Shown: positions 7,877-15,627 of the stretch, one piece after another
How the letters are laid out: the number at the start of each line of letters is the position of its first letter
Position numbering within the stretch: position 1 is the first letter of the stretch
From: Lysobacterales bacterium
GTDB lineage: Bacteria > Pseudomonadota > Gammaproteobacteria > Xanthomonadales > SZUA-36
NCBI GenBank assembly: GCA_013213875.1
Contig: JABSSV010000369.1
Location: 1-33,275 of the forward strand
Direction of reading: 5' to 3'
DNA: 33,275 nucleotides
Position numbers and translations under genes: made by a program
Notes under the pieces: model-generated
The model's database searches: none
Seen by the model: the letters and a program-made list of their open reading frames with translations, nothing else
Told to the model about the DNA's origin: nothing

Positions 7877-9067
7877 TTAACCTATCCGTTGCGAGACCAC
7901 AGTCCGCGCGAGTGTTCGTGCTTCCCGGTCAGCCGCCATGATGTGCTCAAGACTGGCAGCGCCGTGGCTGCCAGCCTGATCCAAAGTATGGGCCACCACG
8001 CGTGCAATGTGCGTAAACGCAATTTCACCATCGAGAAAGGCCTGCACGGCAATCTCGTTGGCTGCGTTCAGACTGGCGGCGGCACTGCCGCCCGCCTGCA
8101 TGGCCTCGAAAGCGAGTGCCAGACAGGGAAAACGATTGCGGTCGGGGGCATGAAATTCAAGTTTTTCCATGGCCGTGAGGTCCAGCGCTGCGACGCCCGA
8201 TTCGATGCGCTCGGGCCAGGCCAGGGCGTGGGCAATCGGCGTGCGCATATCGGGCAAGCCCAGTTGGGCGAGCAGGGAGCCATCCCGATAGCGCACCAGA
8301 GAATGCACAATGCTTTGTGGGTGCACCACCACATCCAATTGGTCCGGAGCCGCGTTGAAGAGCCAGCGGGCTTCGATCACCTCCAGCCCCTTATTCATGA
8401 GCGTGGCTGAATCCACCGAGATTTTTCTGCCCATATCCCAGTTTGGGTGATTGCAGGCCTGAGCCGGTGTCACCGCGTCTAAATCGCTCTCGCTGGCGTG
8501 CAGGAAAGGGCCACCGCTGGCGGTAAGTATGAGTTGCTCCACGCCGCACCGGGCCAGTCCGGCCTGATGGTCTGGCGGCAGCGCCTGAAACAGGGCGTTG
8601 TGTTCTGAATCCACCGGAATCAGGGTGGCGCCACTGTGCTCCAGCGTGCTGCGGAACAGGGGGCCGGCGATGACCATGGATTCCTTATTGGCCAGCAGGA
8701 CCCGCTTCGCCAGTTCCGTCGCGCGCAGCGTCGGCGCGAGGCCGGCAGCGCCTACGATGGCAGCCATGACTGTGGTGACCTGATCTTGCTCCACCAACTC
8801 CAGCAGCCCCTCCGGGCCAGCTAGCGCGCGCGCCTTACTGCCGGCTGCGGCCAGTGCTCGCTTCAGATCCTGATAGCGCTCCGGATCGCTAATCACGGCC
8901 ACCTTGGCGCCGGTCTGTTGGCACAGATGGGCCAGTTCCTGGACCTGGCTATGGGCACTCAGGCCATAGACCTGATAGCGCTGTGGATGGCGGGCCACCA
9001 CATCCAGCGTGGCCGTGCCGATCGAGCCGGTAGCGCCGAGGACGGCGAGTTGCTCCGGGCTTGCCAT
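7877..9067 (-). CDS. dxr: 1-deoxy-D-xylulose 5-phosphate reductoisomerase
   Basis: Dxr (IspC) converts DXP to 2-C-methyl-D-erythritol 4-phosphate with NADPH, the committed step of the MEP isoprenoid pathway. That pathway feeds UppS, which is encoded two genes away. The protein is 396 residues, normal length. The NADPH-binding motif GATGSIG is near residue 10. LLANKESMV and IPVDSEHNALFQ mark the substrate- and metal-binding region, and a C-terminal helical domain includes SLNAANEIAV. The ATG lies 2 nt downstream of the cdsA stop. Confidence 0.96.
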   Translation of the reverse strand: MASPEQLAVLGATGSIGTATLDVVARHPQRYQVYGLSAHSQVQELAHLCQQTGAKVAVISDPERYQDLKRALAAAGSKARALAGPEGLLELVEQDQVTTVMAAIVGAAGLAPTLRATELAKRVLLANKESMVIAGPLFRSTLEHSGATLIPVDSEHNALFQALPPDHQAGLARCGVEQLILTASGGPFLHASESDLDAVTPAQACNHPNWDMGRKISVDSATLMNKGLEVIEARWLFNAAPDQLDVVVHPQSIVHSLVRYRDGSLLAQLGLPDMRTPIAHALAWPERIESGVAALDLTAMEKLEFHAPDRNRFPCLALAFEAMQAGGSAAASLNAANEIAVQAFLDGEIAFTHIARVVAHTLDQAGSHGAASLEHIMAADREARTLARTVVSQRIG

Positions 9068-9069
9068 GC

Positions 9070-9888
9070 CTACAGCCCCAACAGCAGCTTGCCGAGCGCG
9101 AAGAAAGGTGCGCCGGATAGCAGGCTGTCAAAGCGGTCAAGAACGCCCCCGTGGCCTGGAAACAGGCGCCCGGTATCTTTCATACCCACCGTTCGCTTGT
9201 GCAGGCTGATGAAAAGGTCGCCGGCGACAGAAACCACGGCCGTCGCGGCGCCCAGCATGGCCATGGGTAGTGCTGGCGCTGCGAGACCCGGCAAATAGCG
9301 ACCCGCCAGCACGGCGACCAGCATGGCGCTGGCCAGGCCGCCGAAAAAGCCGGCCCAGGTCTTGCCCGGACTGATCCGCACTGCCAGCTTGCGCTTACCG
9401 AAACGGCGCCCGGCAAAATAGGCCCCGATATCGGCTGCCCAGATAATCAGCAGTAGTGCCAGAATCCACCATTGGCCGGCGGGCTCTGCGCGCAGCCAGG
9501 ACAGGGCCAGCCAGGCACCGCTGATGCTCACCAGCGCATTGGCACACACCTGAAGGGGATAGCCCGGCCCTGGCGGCCGCGCGGGATCATGCCAGCGCAG
9601 TTGGCTGAACAGCAGAAGCCAGAGCACGCACAGCACCTCCATGGTGCGAATGGGATCCGGTCGCCAATGGTCCGCAAAATGCCAGAGGAGTGCCAGTAAG
9701 GCGACCTGCAGCAGGACTAGCATGACGCCGCCGGCGCTCTGCAGCCGGGCCAGTCGGTGAAATTCCCAGCAACCGACCAGTAATAGCAGGGCGACGGCCA
9801 GCGCAAAGTTCTGCGGCGTCAACAGGAAGATACCGCTGAGCGCGACGGGGAGCAGCACCAGCGCGGTGAGGATGCGGGTTTTGAGCAT
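9070..9888 (-). CDS. cdsA: Phosphatidate cytidylyltransferase CdsA
   Basis: CdsA is an integral inner-membrane enzyme making CDP-diacylglycerol from phosphatidate and CTP, the branch point for all phospholipids. The protein is 272 residues with about eight hydrophobic segments. The family signature is near the C-terminus: SLHKRTVGMKDTGRLFPGHG, followed by GVLDRFDSL. The N-terminus MLKTRILTALVLLPVAL is typical. The ATG shares one base with the uppS stop (TGATG). Confidence 0.95.
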   Translation of the reverse strand: MLKTRILTALVLLPVALSGIFLLTPQNFALAVALLLLVGCWEFHRLARLQSAGGVMLVLLQVALLALLWHFADHWRPDPIRTMEVLCVLWLLLFSQLRWHDPARPPGPGYPLQVCANALVSISGAWLALSWLRAEPAGQWWILALLLIIWAADIGAYFAGRRFGKRKLAVRISPGKTWAGFFGGLASAMLVAVLAGRYLPGLAAPALPMAMLGAATAVVSVAGDLFISLHKRTVGMKDTGRLFPGHGGVLDRFDSLLSGAPFFALGKLLLGL

Positions 9889-10628
9889 CAGCCCGCCCTG
9901 GCGCGGGCGCGTAACTGTTCGCCAGTGAGCCCGAAGCGCCGTTCCCTGGACTGGTAGGCGTTGATGGCCCGGTCCAGTTCTTCGCCGTTGAAGTCAGGCC
10001 AGAGTTTGTCGCTGAAGTAGAACTCCGTGTAGGCCGACTGCCAGAGCAGGAAGTTGCTGATGCGTTGTTCGCCGCCGGTGCGGATAAACAGGTCGGGATC
10101 GGGCGTGTCATGCAGGGCCAAAGCGCCGCCGAAGCTCTTCTCGTCGATAGCTGCGGGGTCTAAATCGCCGGCTTGTGCCTGTGCAGCCAGTTTTTGAGCT
10201 GCCTGCAGGATATCCCAGCGACCGCCGTAGTTGGCGGCCACATTCAGCTGGGTGCGCGTATTGCCCGCGGTCAGTTCCTGAGCGGCTTGCATGCGTTCCT
10301 GCAGCGCCGGATGAAAGGCTGAGCGATCACCAATAAAGCGCATGCGCACGCCGTGCTCATAGAGGCCCTTCATTTCCTTGTCGAGGGCGCTCATGAACAG
10401 GTCCATCAGGCGCGAAACCTCTTTTTCCGGGCGATTCCAGTTTTCACTGGAAAAGGCAAATACGGTCAGCGTCTTGATGCCGATTTTGGCGCCGTGCCGC
10501 GCGGTTCGCCGCAGGGCCCGCAGCCCGGCCTGATGGCCCAGGTTACGGGAGAGCTTGCGCCGCTCCGCCCAGCGGCCATTGCCGTCCATCACGATGGCGA
10601 CATGGCCCGGTAGCACGCGCTCCGACAT
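9888..10628 (-). CDS. uppS: Undecaprenyl diphosphate synthase
   Basis: UppS (IspU) is a cytosolic cis-prenyltransferase. It makes C55 undecaprenyl diphosphate, the lipid carrier for peptidoglycan and O-antigen, from FPP and IPP. The protein is 246 residues. It has the catalytic motif HVAIVMDGNGRWA with Asp15, the conserved FAFSSENWNRP, and the distal DLFIRTGGEQRISNFLLWQ and YTEFYF motifs. The start overlaps the frr stop by one base (TGATG), and the cdsA start overlaps its own stop in the same way. Confidence 0.96.
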   Translation of the reverse strand: MSERVLPGHVAIVMDGNGRWAERRKLSRNLGHQAGLRALRRTARHGAKIGIKTLTVFAFSSENWNRPEKEVSRLMDLFMSALDKEMKGLYEHGVRMRFIGDRSAFHPALQERMQAAQELTAGNTRTQLNVAANYGGRWDILQAAQKLAAQAQAGDLDPAAIDEKSFGGALALHDTPDPDLFIRTGGEQRISNFLLWQSAYTEFYFSDKLWPDFNGEELDRAINAYQSRERRFGLTGEQLRARARAG

Positions 10629-11185
10629 CAGATTTCCAGCAGTTCCTTTTCTTTCTCCGCCACGATGGTGTCCACTTCTGACACCATCTGGTCGGTGATC
10701 TGCTGCACCTCTGTTTCACCGCGCCGCTCTTCGTCCTCGGAAATCTCCTTTTCCTTTTCCAGCTCCTTCAGGGAGGTGTTGGCATCGCGTCGGATATTGC
10801 GGATGGCGATTTTGGCGTTCTCGCCCTCCTGATGCACCACGCGCCCCAGGTCACGACGGCGCTCTTCCGTCAGCGGGGGCAGGGGAATGCGGATGACCTC
10901 GCCGGCAGAGGTGGGGTTCAGTCCCAGATCCGAGGTCATGATGGCTTTCTCAATGGTGCCGGTCATGGACTTGTCAAAAGGCGTGACGGCCAGGGTCCGG
11001 GCATCCTCTACCTTGACGTTGGCGGCCTGGCTGATAGGCACCTGGCTACCGTAGTAATCCACCTGAACATGTTCCAGCAAGCTGGGATGGGCGCGCCCGG
11101 TACGGATTTTTTTCAGTTCATTCCGCAGCGCGTCCAGCGACTTGCGCATGCGGATTTTCGTATCTTTTTTGATGTCTTCCAGCAT
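10628..11185 (-). CDS. frr: Ribosome recycling factor
   Basis: RRF, with EF-G, splits post-termination ribosomes. The protein is 185 residues, exactly the usual size. Its three-helix bundle carries the family motifs LRTGRAHPSLLEHV-like (here IRTGRAHPSLLEHVQVDYYG), NVKVEDARTLAVTPFDKSM and IPLPPLTEERRRDL. The ATG has a GGAG ribosome-binding site in GGGAGTAAACC. A gap of about 108 nt separates it from pyrH upstream. Confidence 0.96.
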   Translation of the reverse strand: MLEDIKKDTKIRMRKSLDALRNELKKIRTGRAHPSLLEHVQVDYYGSQVPISQAANVKVEDARTLAVTPFDKSMTGTIEKAIMTSDLGLNPTSAGEVIRIPLPPLTEERRRDLGRVVHQEGENAKIAIRNIRRDANTSLKELEKEKEISEDEERRGETEVQQITDQMVSEVDTIVAEKEKELLEI

Positions 11186-11293
11186 GGTTTACTCCCATTA
11201 CAGGCCGGTGGCTCGGGTCTCGGGACCGGGCACGGCAGTCAGGCGTGAAATTCTAGCAGTTATCCGCCCGCGGTTGCGGATGGAAGCGGTGCG

Positions 11294-12007
11294 TCAGTGA
11301 ACGATGGATCCCACCGGGTGTCCGGTAACCAACTTCATCAGGTTGCCGGATTCGAACACGTTGAAGACGCGAATGGGCATTTCCTGCTCACGGCAGAGCA
11401 CGATCGCGTTGGCGTCCATGACGCGCAGCTTGCCCTCGATGACTTCGTCATAGGACAGGGATTCGTAGCGCGAGGCTTCTTTTACCAGTTTCGGATCGGC
11501 CGTGTAGATGCCGTCGACCTTGGTGGCCTTGAGTACGATGTCAGCCCCGATCTCAATCGCGCGCAGCGCGGCGGCCGTATCGGTGGTGAAGAAGGGATTG
11601 CCGGTACCGGCTGCACAGATGACCACGCGGCCTTTCTGCAGGTGCCGTACAGCGCGCCGGCGGATGTAGTCTTCGCACACGTCGTGAATGGCCAGGGCGG
11701 ACATGACCCGGGCCGGGGTGCCGTTCTTTTCCAGCGCGTCCTGCAGCGCCAGGGAGTTCATAACCGTGGCCAGCATGCCCATATGGTCGCCGGTAACCCG
11801 GTCGATACCCGACTGGGCCAGGCCAGCGCCGCGAAAGATGTTGCCGCCGCCGATCACTACGGCGACCTCTACCCCGGCGCCGTTGACCTCACGGATTTCT
11901 CCGGCGATCCGCTCAAGGATGAGCGGATCAATGCCGTAGTCTTCGCCGCCCAGCAGTGCTTCACCGCTGAGTTTAAGTAGAATGCGTTGATAGACCGGTG
12001 TGCTCAC
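11294..12007 (-). CDS. pyrH: UMP kinase
   Basis: PyrH is a hexameric amino-acid-kinase-family enzyme that phosphorylates UMP to UDP, regulated in this family by GTP and UTP. I place the start at a GTG (12007) preceded by AGGAG at 5-nt spacing, giving 237 residues starting (M)STPVYQRILLKLSGEALLG. In-frame codons further upstream overlap tsf and look unlike the family. Motifs include LKLSGEAL (ATP site), VVIGGGNIFRG, and DNA-binding-like loops absent as expected. CAAGTGNPFFTTDTAAALRA and MDANAIVLC follow. tsf ends 16 nt upstream. Confidence 0.95.
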   Translation of the reverse strand: MSTPVYQRILLKLSGEALLGGEDYGIDPLILERIAGEIREVNGAGVEVAVVIGGGNIFRGAGLAQSGIDRVTGDHMGMLATVMNSLALQDALEKNGTPARVMSALAIHDVCEDYIRRRAVRHLQKGRVVICAAGTGNPFFTTDTAAALRAIEIGADIVLKATKVDGIYTADPKLVKEASRYESLSYDEVIEGKLRVMDANAIVLCREQEMPIRVFNVFESGNLMKLVTGHPVGSIVH

Positions 12008-12023
12008 AGGGACTCCTGTTGAA

Positions 12024-12887
12024 TCAGCTGCCGGCCACCTGTTGCATGACCTCTTCAGCGAAGTTCTCTTCTTTCTTCTCGATGCCTTCGCCAACGGCGA
12101 GACGCGTGAATCCTTTCACAGACGCACCCTTCTGATCAAGCAGTTTGCCGACGGTAACATCGCCGTCTTTTACAAATGGCTGACCCACCAGGGTGATCTC
12201 GGCCAGGAACTTGCGCAGGCGACCTTCCACCATCTTTTCGATGATCTCAGCCGGTTTGCCGGAATCGGCAGCCTGAGCGACCAGGATTTCTTTTTCCTTG
12301 TTCAGTACCTCGGCCGGTACCTCATCAGCCGTGGCATAGGCCGGGCTCAGGGCAGCCACGTGCATGGCCAGATCTTTAGCCAGCTCTTCATCACCGCCTT
12401 CCAGTTCCACCAGCACGCCAATGCGGCCGCCGTGGATGTAGGAGCCGATGGTGCCTTCGCTGGACAGGCCGGCCATGCGGCGTACCTGAATGTTTTCACC
12501 CAGCTTGGCAACCAGCGCCTGGCGAGCGTCTTCCACGGACGCGCCGTCCAGCGCTGCGGCCTGCAGTGCTTCTACGCTGTCCACGTCCAGGGCTGCCTGC
12601 GCGACCGCGTTTGCGAATGCCAGGAAGTTGTCGTCCTTGGCCACGAAGTCGGTTTCCGAGTTGACCTCGACCAGCACGGCGCGTGCGCCCTGCTGGGCCA
12701 CAACGACTTTGCCCTCGGCGGCAACGCGGCCGGCTTTCTTGTCGGCTTTGGCCAAACCTGATTTGCGCAGGTTTTCAATGGCCGTATCCATGTCGCCGTT
12801 GGTCTCTACCAGGGCTTTTTTGCATTCCATCATGCCAGCGCCGGTGCGCTCGCGGAGTTCTTTAACCAATGCAGCTGTCACTGCCAT
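12024..12887 (-). CDS. tsf: Translation elongation factor Ts
   Basis: EF-Ts is the guanine nucleotide exchange factor for EF-Tu. The protein is 287 residues (E. coli 283). An N-terminal UBA-like domain (LVKELRERTGAGMMECKKAL) leads into the core with the EF-Tu-contacting T79-D-F-V motif (NSETDFVAKDDNF). Two core subdomains and the C-terminal QPFVKDGDVTVGKLL module follow. It lies downstream of rpsB in the universal rpsB-tsf pair, with a 106-nt intergenic segment containing a GC hairpin. Confidence 0.97.
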   Translation of the reverse strand: MAVTAALVKELRERTGAGMMECKKALVETNGDMDTAIENLRKSGLAKADKKAGRVAAEGKVVVAQQGARAVLVEVNSETDFVAKDDNFLAFANAVAQAALDVDSVEALQAAALDGASVEDARQALVAKLGENIQVRRMAGLSSEGTIGSYIHGGRIGVLVELEGGDEELAKDLAMHVAALSPAYATADEVPAEVLNKEKEILVAQAADSGKPAEIIEKMVEGRLRKFLAEITLVGQPFVKDGDVTVGKLLDQKGASVKGFTRLAVGEGIEKKEENFAEEVMQQVAGS

Positions 12888-12961
12888 GGGACTTACCTCT
12901 CAATCAATGCGTTCAGATGTCCAAACCCTGCGTGGCGGGATTGGGCGTAACGGGCCCGGGC

Positions 12962-12981
12962 GGCGCCGCTGCTGCGGCGCC
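12962..12981 (-). other. GC-rich hairpin between rpsB and tsf
   Basis: Perfect 8-bp arms GGCGCCGC / GCGGCGCC enclose a 4-nt loop, about 12 nt downstream of the rpsB stop. There is no T-run after it on the minus strand, so it is not a standard terminator. It may protect the rpsB 3' end or act as a partial attenuator that lowers tsf read-through. Confidence 0.45.
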
Positions 12982-12993
12982 CCTGGGTCAGCC

Positions 12994-14073
12994 TTAGCTG
13001 TCGTCTTCGGCCTTGTCGGCTTTCGGCTCAGCGGCTTTTTCCTCTTTCGCGCTGTCAGCTTTTTTCGCTGCTGCCTTCTTGGTCACCTTCTTTTTAGCGA
13101 CTTTCTTCTTGGGCGCAGCTTTCTTGCTGACCTTCTTGGCCGCCGGCTTGGCTTTCTCTTCCGCGGCGGGCTGCTCGTCAGCCTTGGCTTCGTCCTTCGC
13201 TTTTGCCGGTGCTTTCTCTTCAGCATCGGCTACCGCTTCTTTCTTCGGTGCCGCTTTCTTGCTGACTTTCTTGCTCACTTTTTTGCGTGCCGGCTTTTTG
13301 GCTTCTTCTTTCTTGCCGCGGGCGCGCTTGACCGGGTTGCCATCGGCATCCAGCTCGACGAACTCATCGTTGGCGTCTTCCGGGGCTGGCATGGAGGCGC
13401 GACCTTCCAGAATTGAGTCAGCGACCAGCTGCGCATAGAGACGGACCGAACGGATCGCGTCGTCATTGCCCGGGATCACATAGTTAATGCCTTCCGGAGA
13501 GCAGTTCGTATCCACCACCGCGATGACCGGAATGCCCAGTTTCTTCGCTTCCTTGATGGCAATATCTTCGTGGCTGACGTCCACCACAAACATGGCGTCA
13601 GGCAGACCTTTCATATCCTTAATGCCGCCCAAGGGGCGCTCCAGTTTCTCCTGCTCGCGCTGCAGCTGCAGAATTTCTTTCTTCTGCAGGTGGGAGAAGG
13701 AACCGTCCTCAGCCGACTGCTCAAGGTGCTTGAGGCGCTTGATGGACTGGCGAATGGTACGGAAGTTGGTCAGCATGCCGCCCAGCCAGCGGTGGGACAC
13801 GAAGGGCATGCCGCAGCGCTGTGCTTCTTCCTGAATCGCTTGTGAAGCAGCGCGCTTGGTGCCGACGAAAATAATGTTGCCGCGGCGTGCTGCCAGACCG
13901 CTGGTGTAGTTCAACGCGTCCACCATCAGCGGCAGCGTTTTCTCCAGGTTGATGATGTGAATCTTGCCCCGGGCGCCGAAAATAAACGGGGCCATTTTGG
14001 GGTTCCAGTAACGGGTCTGATGACCGAAATGCACGCCTGCTTCAAGCATTTGGCGCATGGTGACGTCTGCCAT
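12994..14073 (-). CDS. rpsB: 30S ribosomal protein S2 with long basic C-terminal tail
   Basis: S2 binds the 30S subunit at the head-body junction and is needed for S1 docking. The start ATG at 14073 gives MADVTMRQMLEAGVHFGHQT, the family's N-terminus. The globular part (about residues 1-240) has HRWLGGMLTNFRTI, DVSHEDIAIKEAKKLGIPVI and VDTNCSPEGINYVIPGNDDA. The protein is 359 residues against 241 in E. coli. From about residue 245 it is almost entirely Lys, Ala, Glu, Pro and Val, with repeated KKVSKK and KKAAPKK units resembling histone H1 tails, ending in an acidic EDDS. The frame is uninterrupted through the tail, so it appears to be part of the gene. Confidence 0.95.
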   Translation of the reverse strand: MADVTMRQMLEAGVHFGHQTRYWNPKMAPFIFGARGKIHIINLEKTLPLMVDALNYTSGLAARRGNIIFVGTKRAASQAIQEEAQRCGMPFVSHRWLGGMLTNFRTIRQSIKRLKHLEQSAEDGSFSHLQKKEILQLQREQEKLERPLGGIKDMKGLPDAMFVVDVSHEDIAIKEAKKLGIPVIAVVDTNCSPEGINYVIPGNDDAIRSVRLYAQLVADSILEGRASMPAPEDANDEFVELDADGNPVKRARGKKEEAKKPARKKVSKKVSKKAAPKKEAVADAEEKAPAKAKDEAKADEQPAAEEKAKPAAKKVSKKAAPKKKVAKKKVTKKAAAKKADSAKEEKAAEPKADKAEDDS

Positions 14074-14236
14074 TGGTGTCTTCCTATTAAAGGGAACGCC
14101 ACAGCGAAGGCGGCCAGCAAGGCTGGCACCGTCAGCGCAGGGCTGATTCCCGGGTTTGTCCTCCACTTGCCCTGTCCGGAAACCCTGTTTTCATGTCAGG
14201 GCACCCAACCGAACCGTTGCGGCAAGTGTGCGTATT
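14074..14236 (-). promoter_or_regulatory. rpsB 5' leader with hairpins; possible S2 autoregulatory element
   Basis: The segment before rpsB holds two clear inverted repeats. GCCAGC / GCTGGC lies at 14113-14118 and 14122-14127 with a 3-nt loop. CCCTG / CAGGG lies at 14183-14187 and 14197-14201 with a 9-nt loop. In gammaproteobacteria S2 represses its own mRNA through a structured leader of roughly this length (established for E. coli). I could not confirm the consensus here, nor find a clear promoter. Confidence 0.35.
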
Positions 14237-14344
14237 TTCCACCCCGTAGAACCGCAGTCCCGGATGGAATGAGTTTTTACCTGAAGGTGCGGCGGGCCGC
14301 TGATTCAGGCGCGCGCATGGTACTAGAAGCGCGTTGGAAGTACA

Positions 14345-14362
14345 AGCCGCACCTTGGCGGCT
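14345..14362 (-). terminator. Possible weak terminator after the E2 gene
   Basis: AGCCGC / GCGGCT form 6-bp arms with a 6-nt loop, 9 nt after the E2 stop. On the minus strand they are followed by an imperfect T-rich stretch (TTGTACTT). They may separate the dehydrogenase operon from rpsB. Confidence 0.4.
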
Positions 14363-14370
14363 CTGCGGGC

Positions 14371-15627
14371 CTAGTCCGGACGCCGCAGGTCTTCAAGCAT
14401 GGCCTTCAGGAAGCGCGCTGCCTCACCACCCGTGCAGGCGCGATGGTCAAAGGTGAGCGACAAGGGCATGATGCGATGCACCTCAAAGCCGCCCAGCACA
14501 GGCACCACTTCGTGTCGGCTTTTGCCAGCGGCCACGATGCACACGCAGGGCGGATTGATGATGGGCGTGGCATAGCGGCCAGCGAAGACCCCAAAGTTGG
14601 ACAACATAATGGTGTAGTCACGCAGGTCTTCCGGCGGAATGGAGCGATTCTTGACGTTGACCTTCAGGCGGTCGATGGAAGCGCGCACCTGTTCCGGCGT
14701 ATTGCTGTTAACGCGACGTAGGGCAGCGGCGAACAGCCCATCCGGTGTATCCACGGCCATACCCACGTCCATATTCTTGTGGATCATGCGCATGCCCTTG
14801 TCGCCGTCGTACCAGGCGTTCAGTCCCGGTTCCACACAGGCCCCGGCCCACAGGGCCCGCAGCAGGCGTACCGTGACGTCCTGGCGGTGATCCCAGGCGT
14901 GAATGTCAGCGTCGTCCATAAGCGTGGTGGCTACCACCTGCGCATGGGATTCGCTCATCACTCGCGCCATGGTGCGGCGCGTGCCCCGGATAGGCTCCCA
15001 CTCACCGGTTGCGGCAGCGGGTGCCGGCGGTGGCGTCGCTGGAGCGGCTGCCGCTGGTGCCGGGCTAGCCGGTGCGGCGGGGGCAGCAGCGGGCGGGTTC
15101 TTGGCTGCCGCTTCCACATCAGCCCGGGTTACCACGCCATCCTTGCCGGTAGCCGTGACCTGTGCCAAGTCCACCTTCAGTTTGCGTGCCATGGCACGAA
15201 CCGCCGGGGTCACCTTGATGCCGGCCACGCTGGAAACGGTCTCCCGCACCAGTTGATCCGATGTTTCCATAGCCCCAACAACGGTACCGCTGTCAGCGCG
15301 CGTATCCTGATCGCCACCGGCGTCCGACGCGGCCTCTGCCTCCGTGGCTGACGCATCGGCCTCGGGCGCATCATCGGCAGCATCCGACCCGTCACCGATA
15401 TCGAATCCGGCCAGAGGCTTGCCCGTTTCAATCACGTCTCCGGCCTGACCAAAACACTTCACCAGTTTGCCCGTGAACGGTGAGGGGACTTCTACCACGG
15501 CCTTGGCCGTCTCCATATTGATCATGGGCTGATCGAGCGTCAGTTCGTCGCCCTCGGCGACCAGCCACTCAACGATTTCCGCATCCGGCAGGCCTTCGCC
15601 CAGGTCCGGCAGGTTAAAGATCTTCAT
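14371..15627 (-). CDS. 2-oxoacid dehydrogenase complex E2 (lipoyl acyltransferase)
   Basis: This is the E2 core of a 2-oxoacid dehydrogenase. It carries the acyl group from E1 on a lipoyl arm and transfers it to CoA. The protein is 418 residues. It has an N-terminal lipoyl domain (about 1-78) with the lipoylated K42 in METAKAVVEVPSP, an acidic linker, and a peripheral-subunit-binding domain (about 137-174, VTPAVRAMARKLKVDL). A Pro/Ala linker leads to the catalytic domain (about 215-418). The catalytic motif is FDHRACTGGEAARF: His395 is present, but the usual Asp of HxxxDG is Thr399. The ATG overlaps the E1 beta stop by four bases (ATGA). No E3 gene follows. Substrate may be pyruvate or branched-chain 2-oxoacids. 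Confidence 0.9.
   Translation of the reverse strand: MKIFNLPDLGEGLPDAEIVEWLVAEGDELTLDQPMINMETAKAVVEVPSPFTGKLVKCFGQAGDVIETGKPLAGFDIGDGSDAADDAPEADASATEAEAASDAGGDQDTRADSGTVVGAMETSDQLVRETVSSVAGIKVTPAVRAMARKLKVDLAQVTATGKDGVVTRADVEAAAKNPPAAAPAAPASPAPAAAAPATPPPAPAAATGEWEPIRGTRRTMARVMSESHAQVVATTLMDDADIHAWDHRQDVTVRLLRALWAGACVEPGLNAWYDGDKGMRMIHKNMDVGMAVDTPDGLFAAALRRVNSNTPEQVRASIDRLKVNVKNRSIPPEDLRDYTIMLSNFGVFAGRYATPIINPPCVCIVAAGKSRHEVVPVLGGFEVHRIMPLSLTFDHRACTGGEAARFLKAMLEDLRRPD

Noticed and set aside
11262..11281. ATCCGC / GCGGAT hairpin after pyrH as a terminator
   Set aside because: No T-run follows on the minus strand, and frr is expected to be co-transcribed.
12962..12981. Terminator between rpsB and tsf
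   Set aside because: The GC hairpin is perfect but no T-run follows, and rpsB-tsf co-transcription is usual; kept only as a hairpin.
13020..13330. Low-complexity Lys/Ala codon repeats as a tandem DNA repeat or assembly error
   Set aside because: The repeat is at amino-acid level with varied codons, and the frame stays open to a normal stop; better seen as a real protein tail.
14074..14166. N-terminal extension of S2
   Set aside because: The extra codons precede the conserved MADVTMRQMLEAG start and fall in the leader with hairpins.
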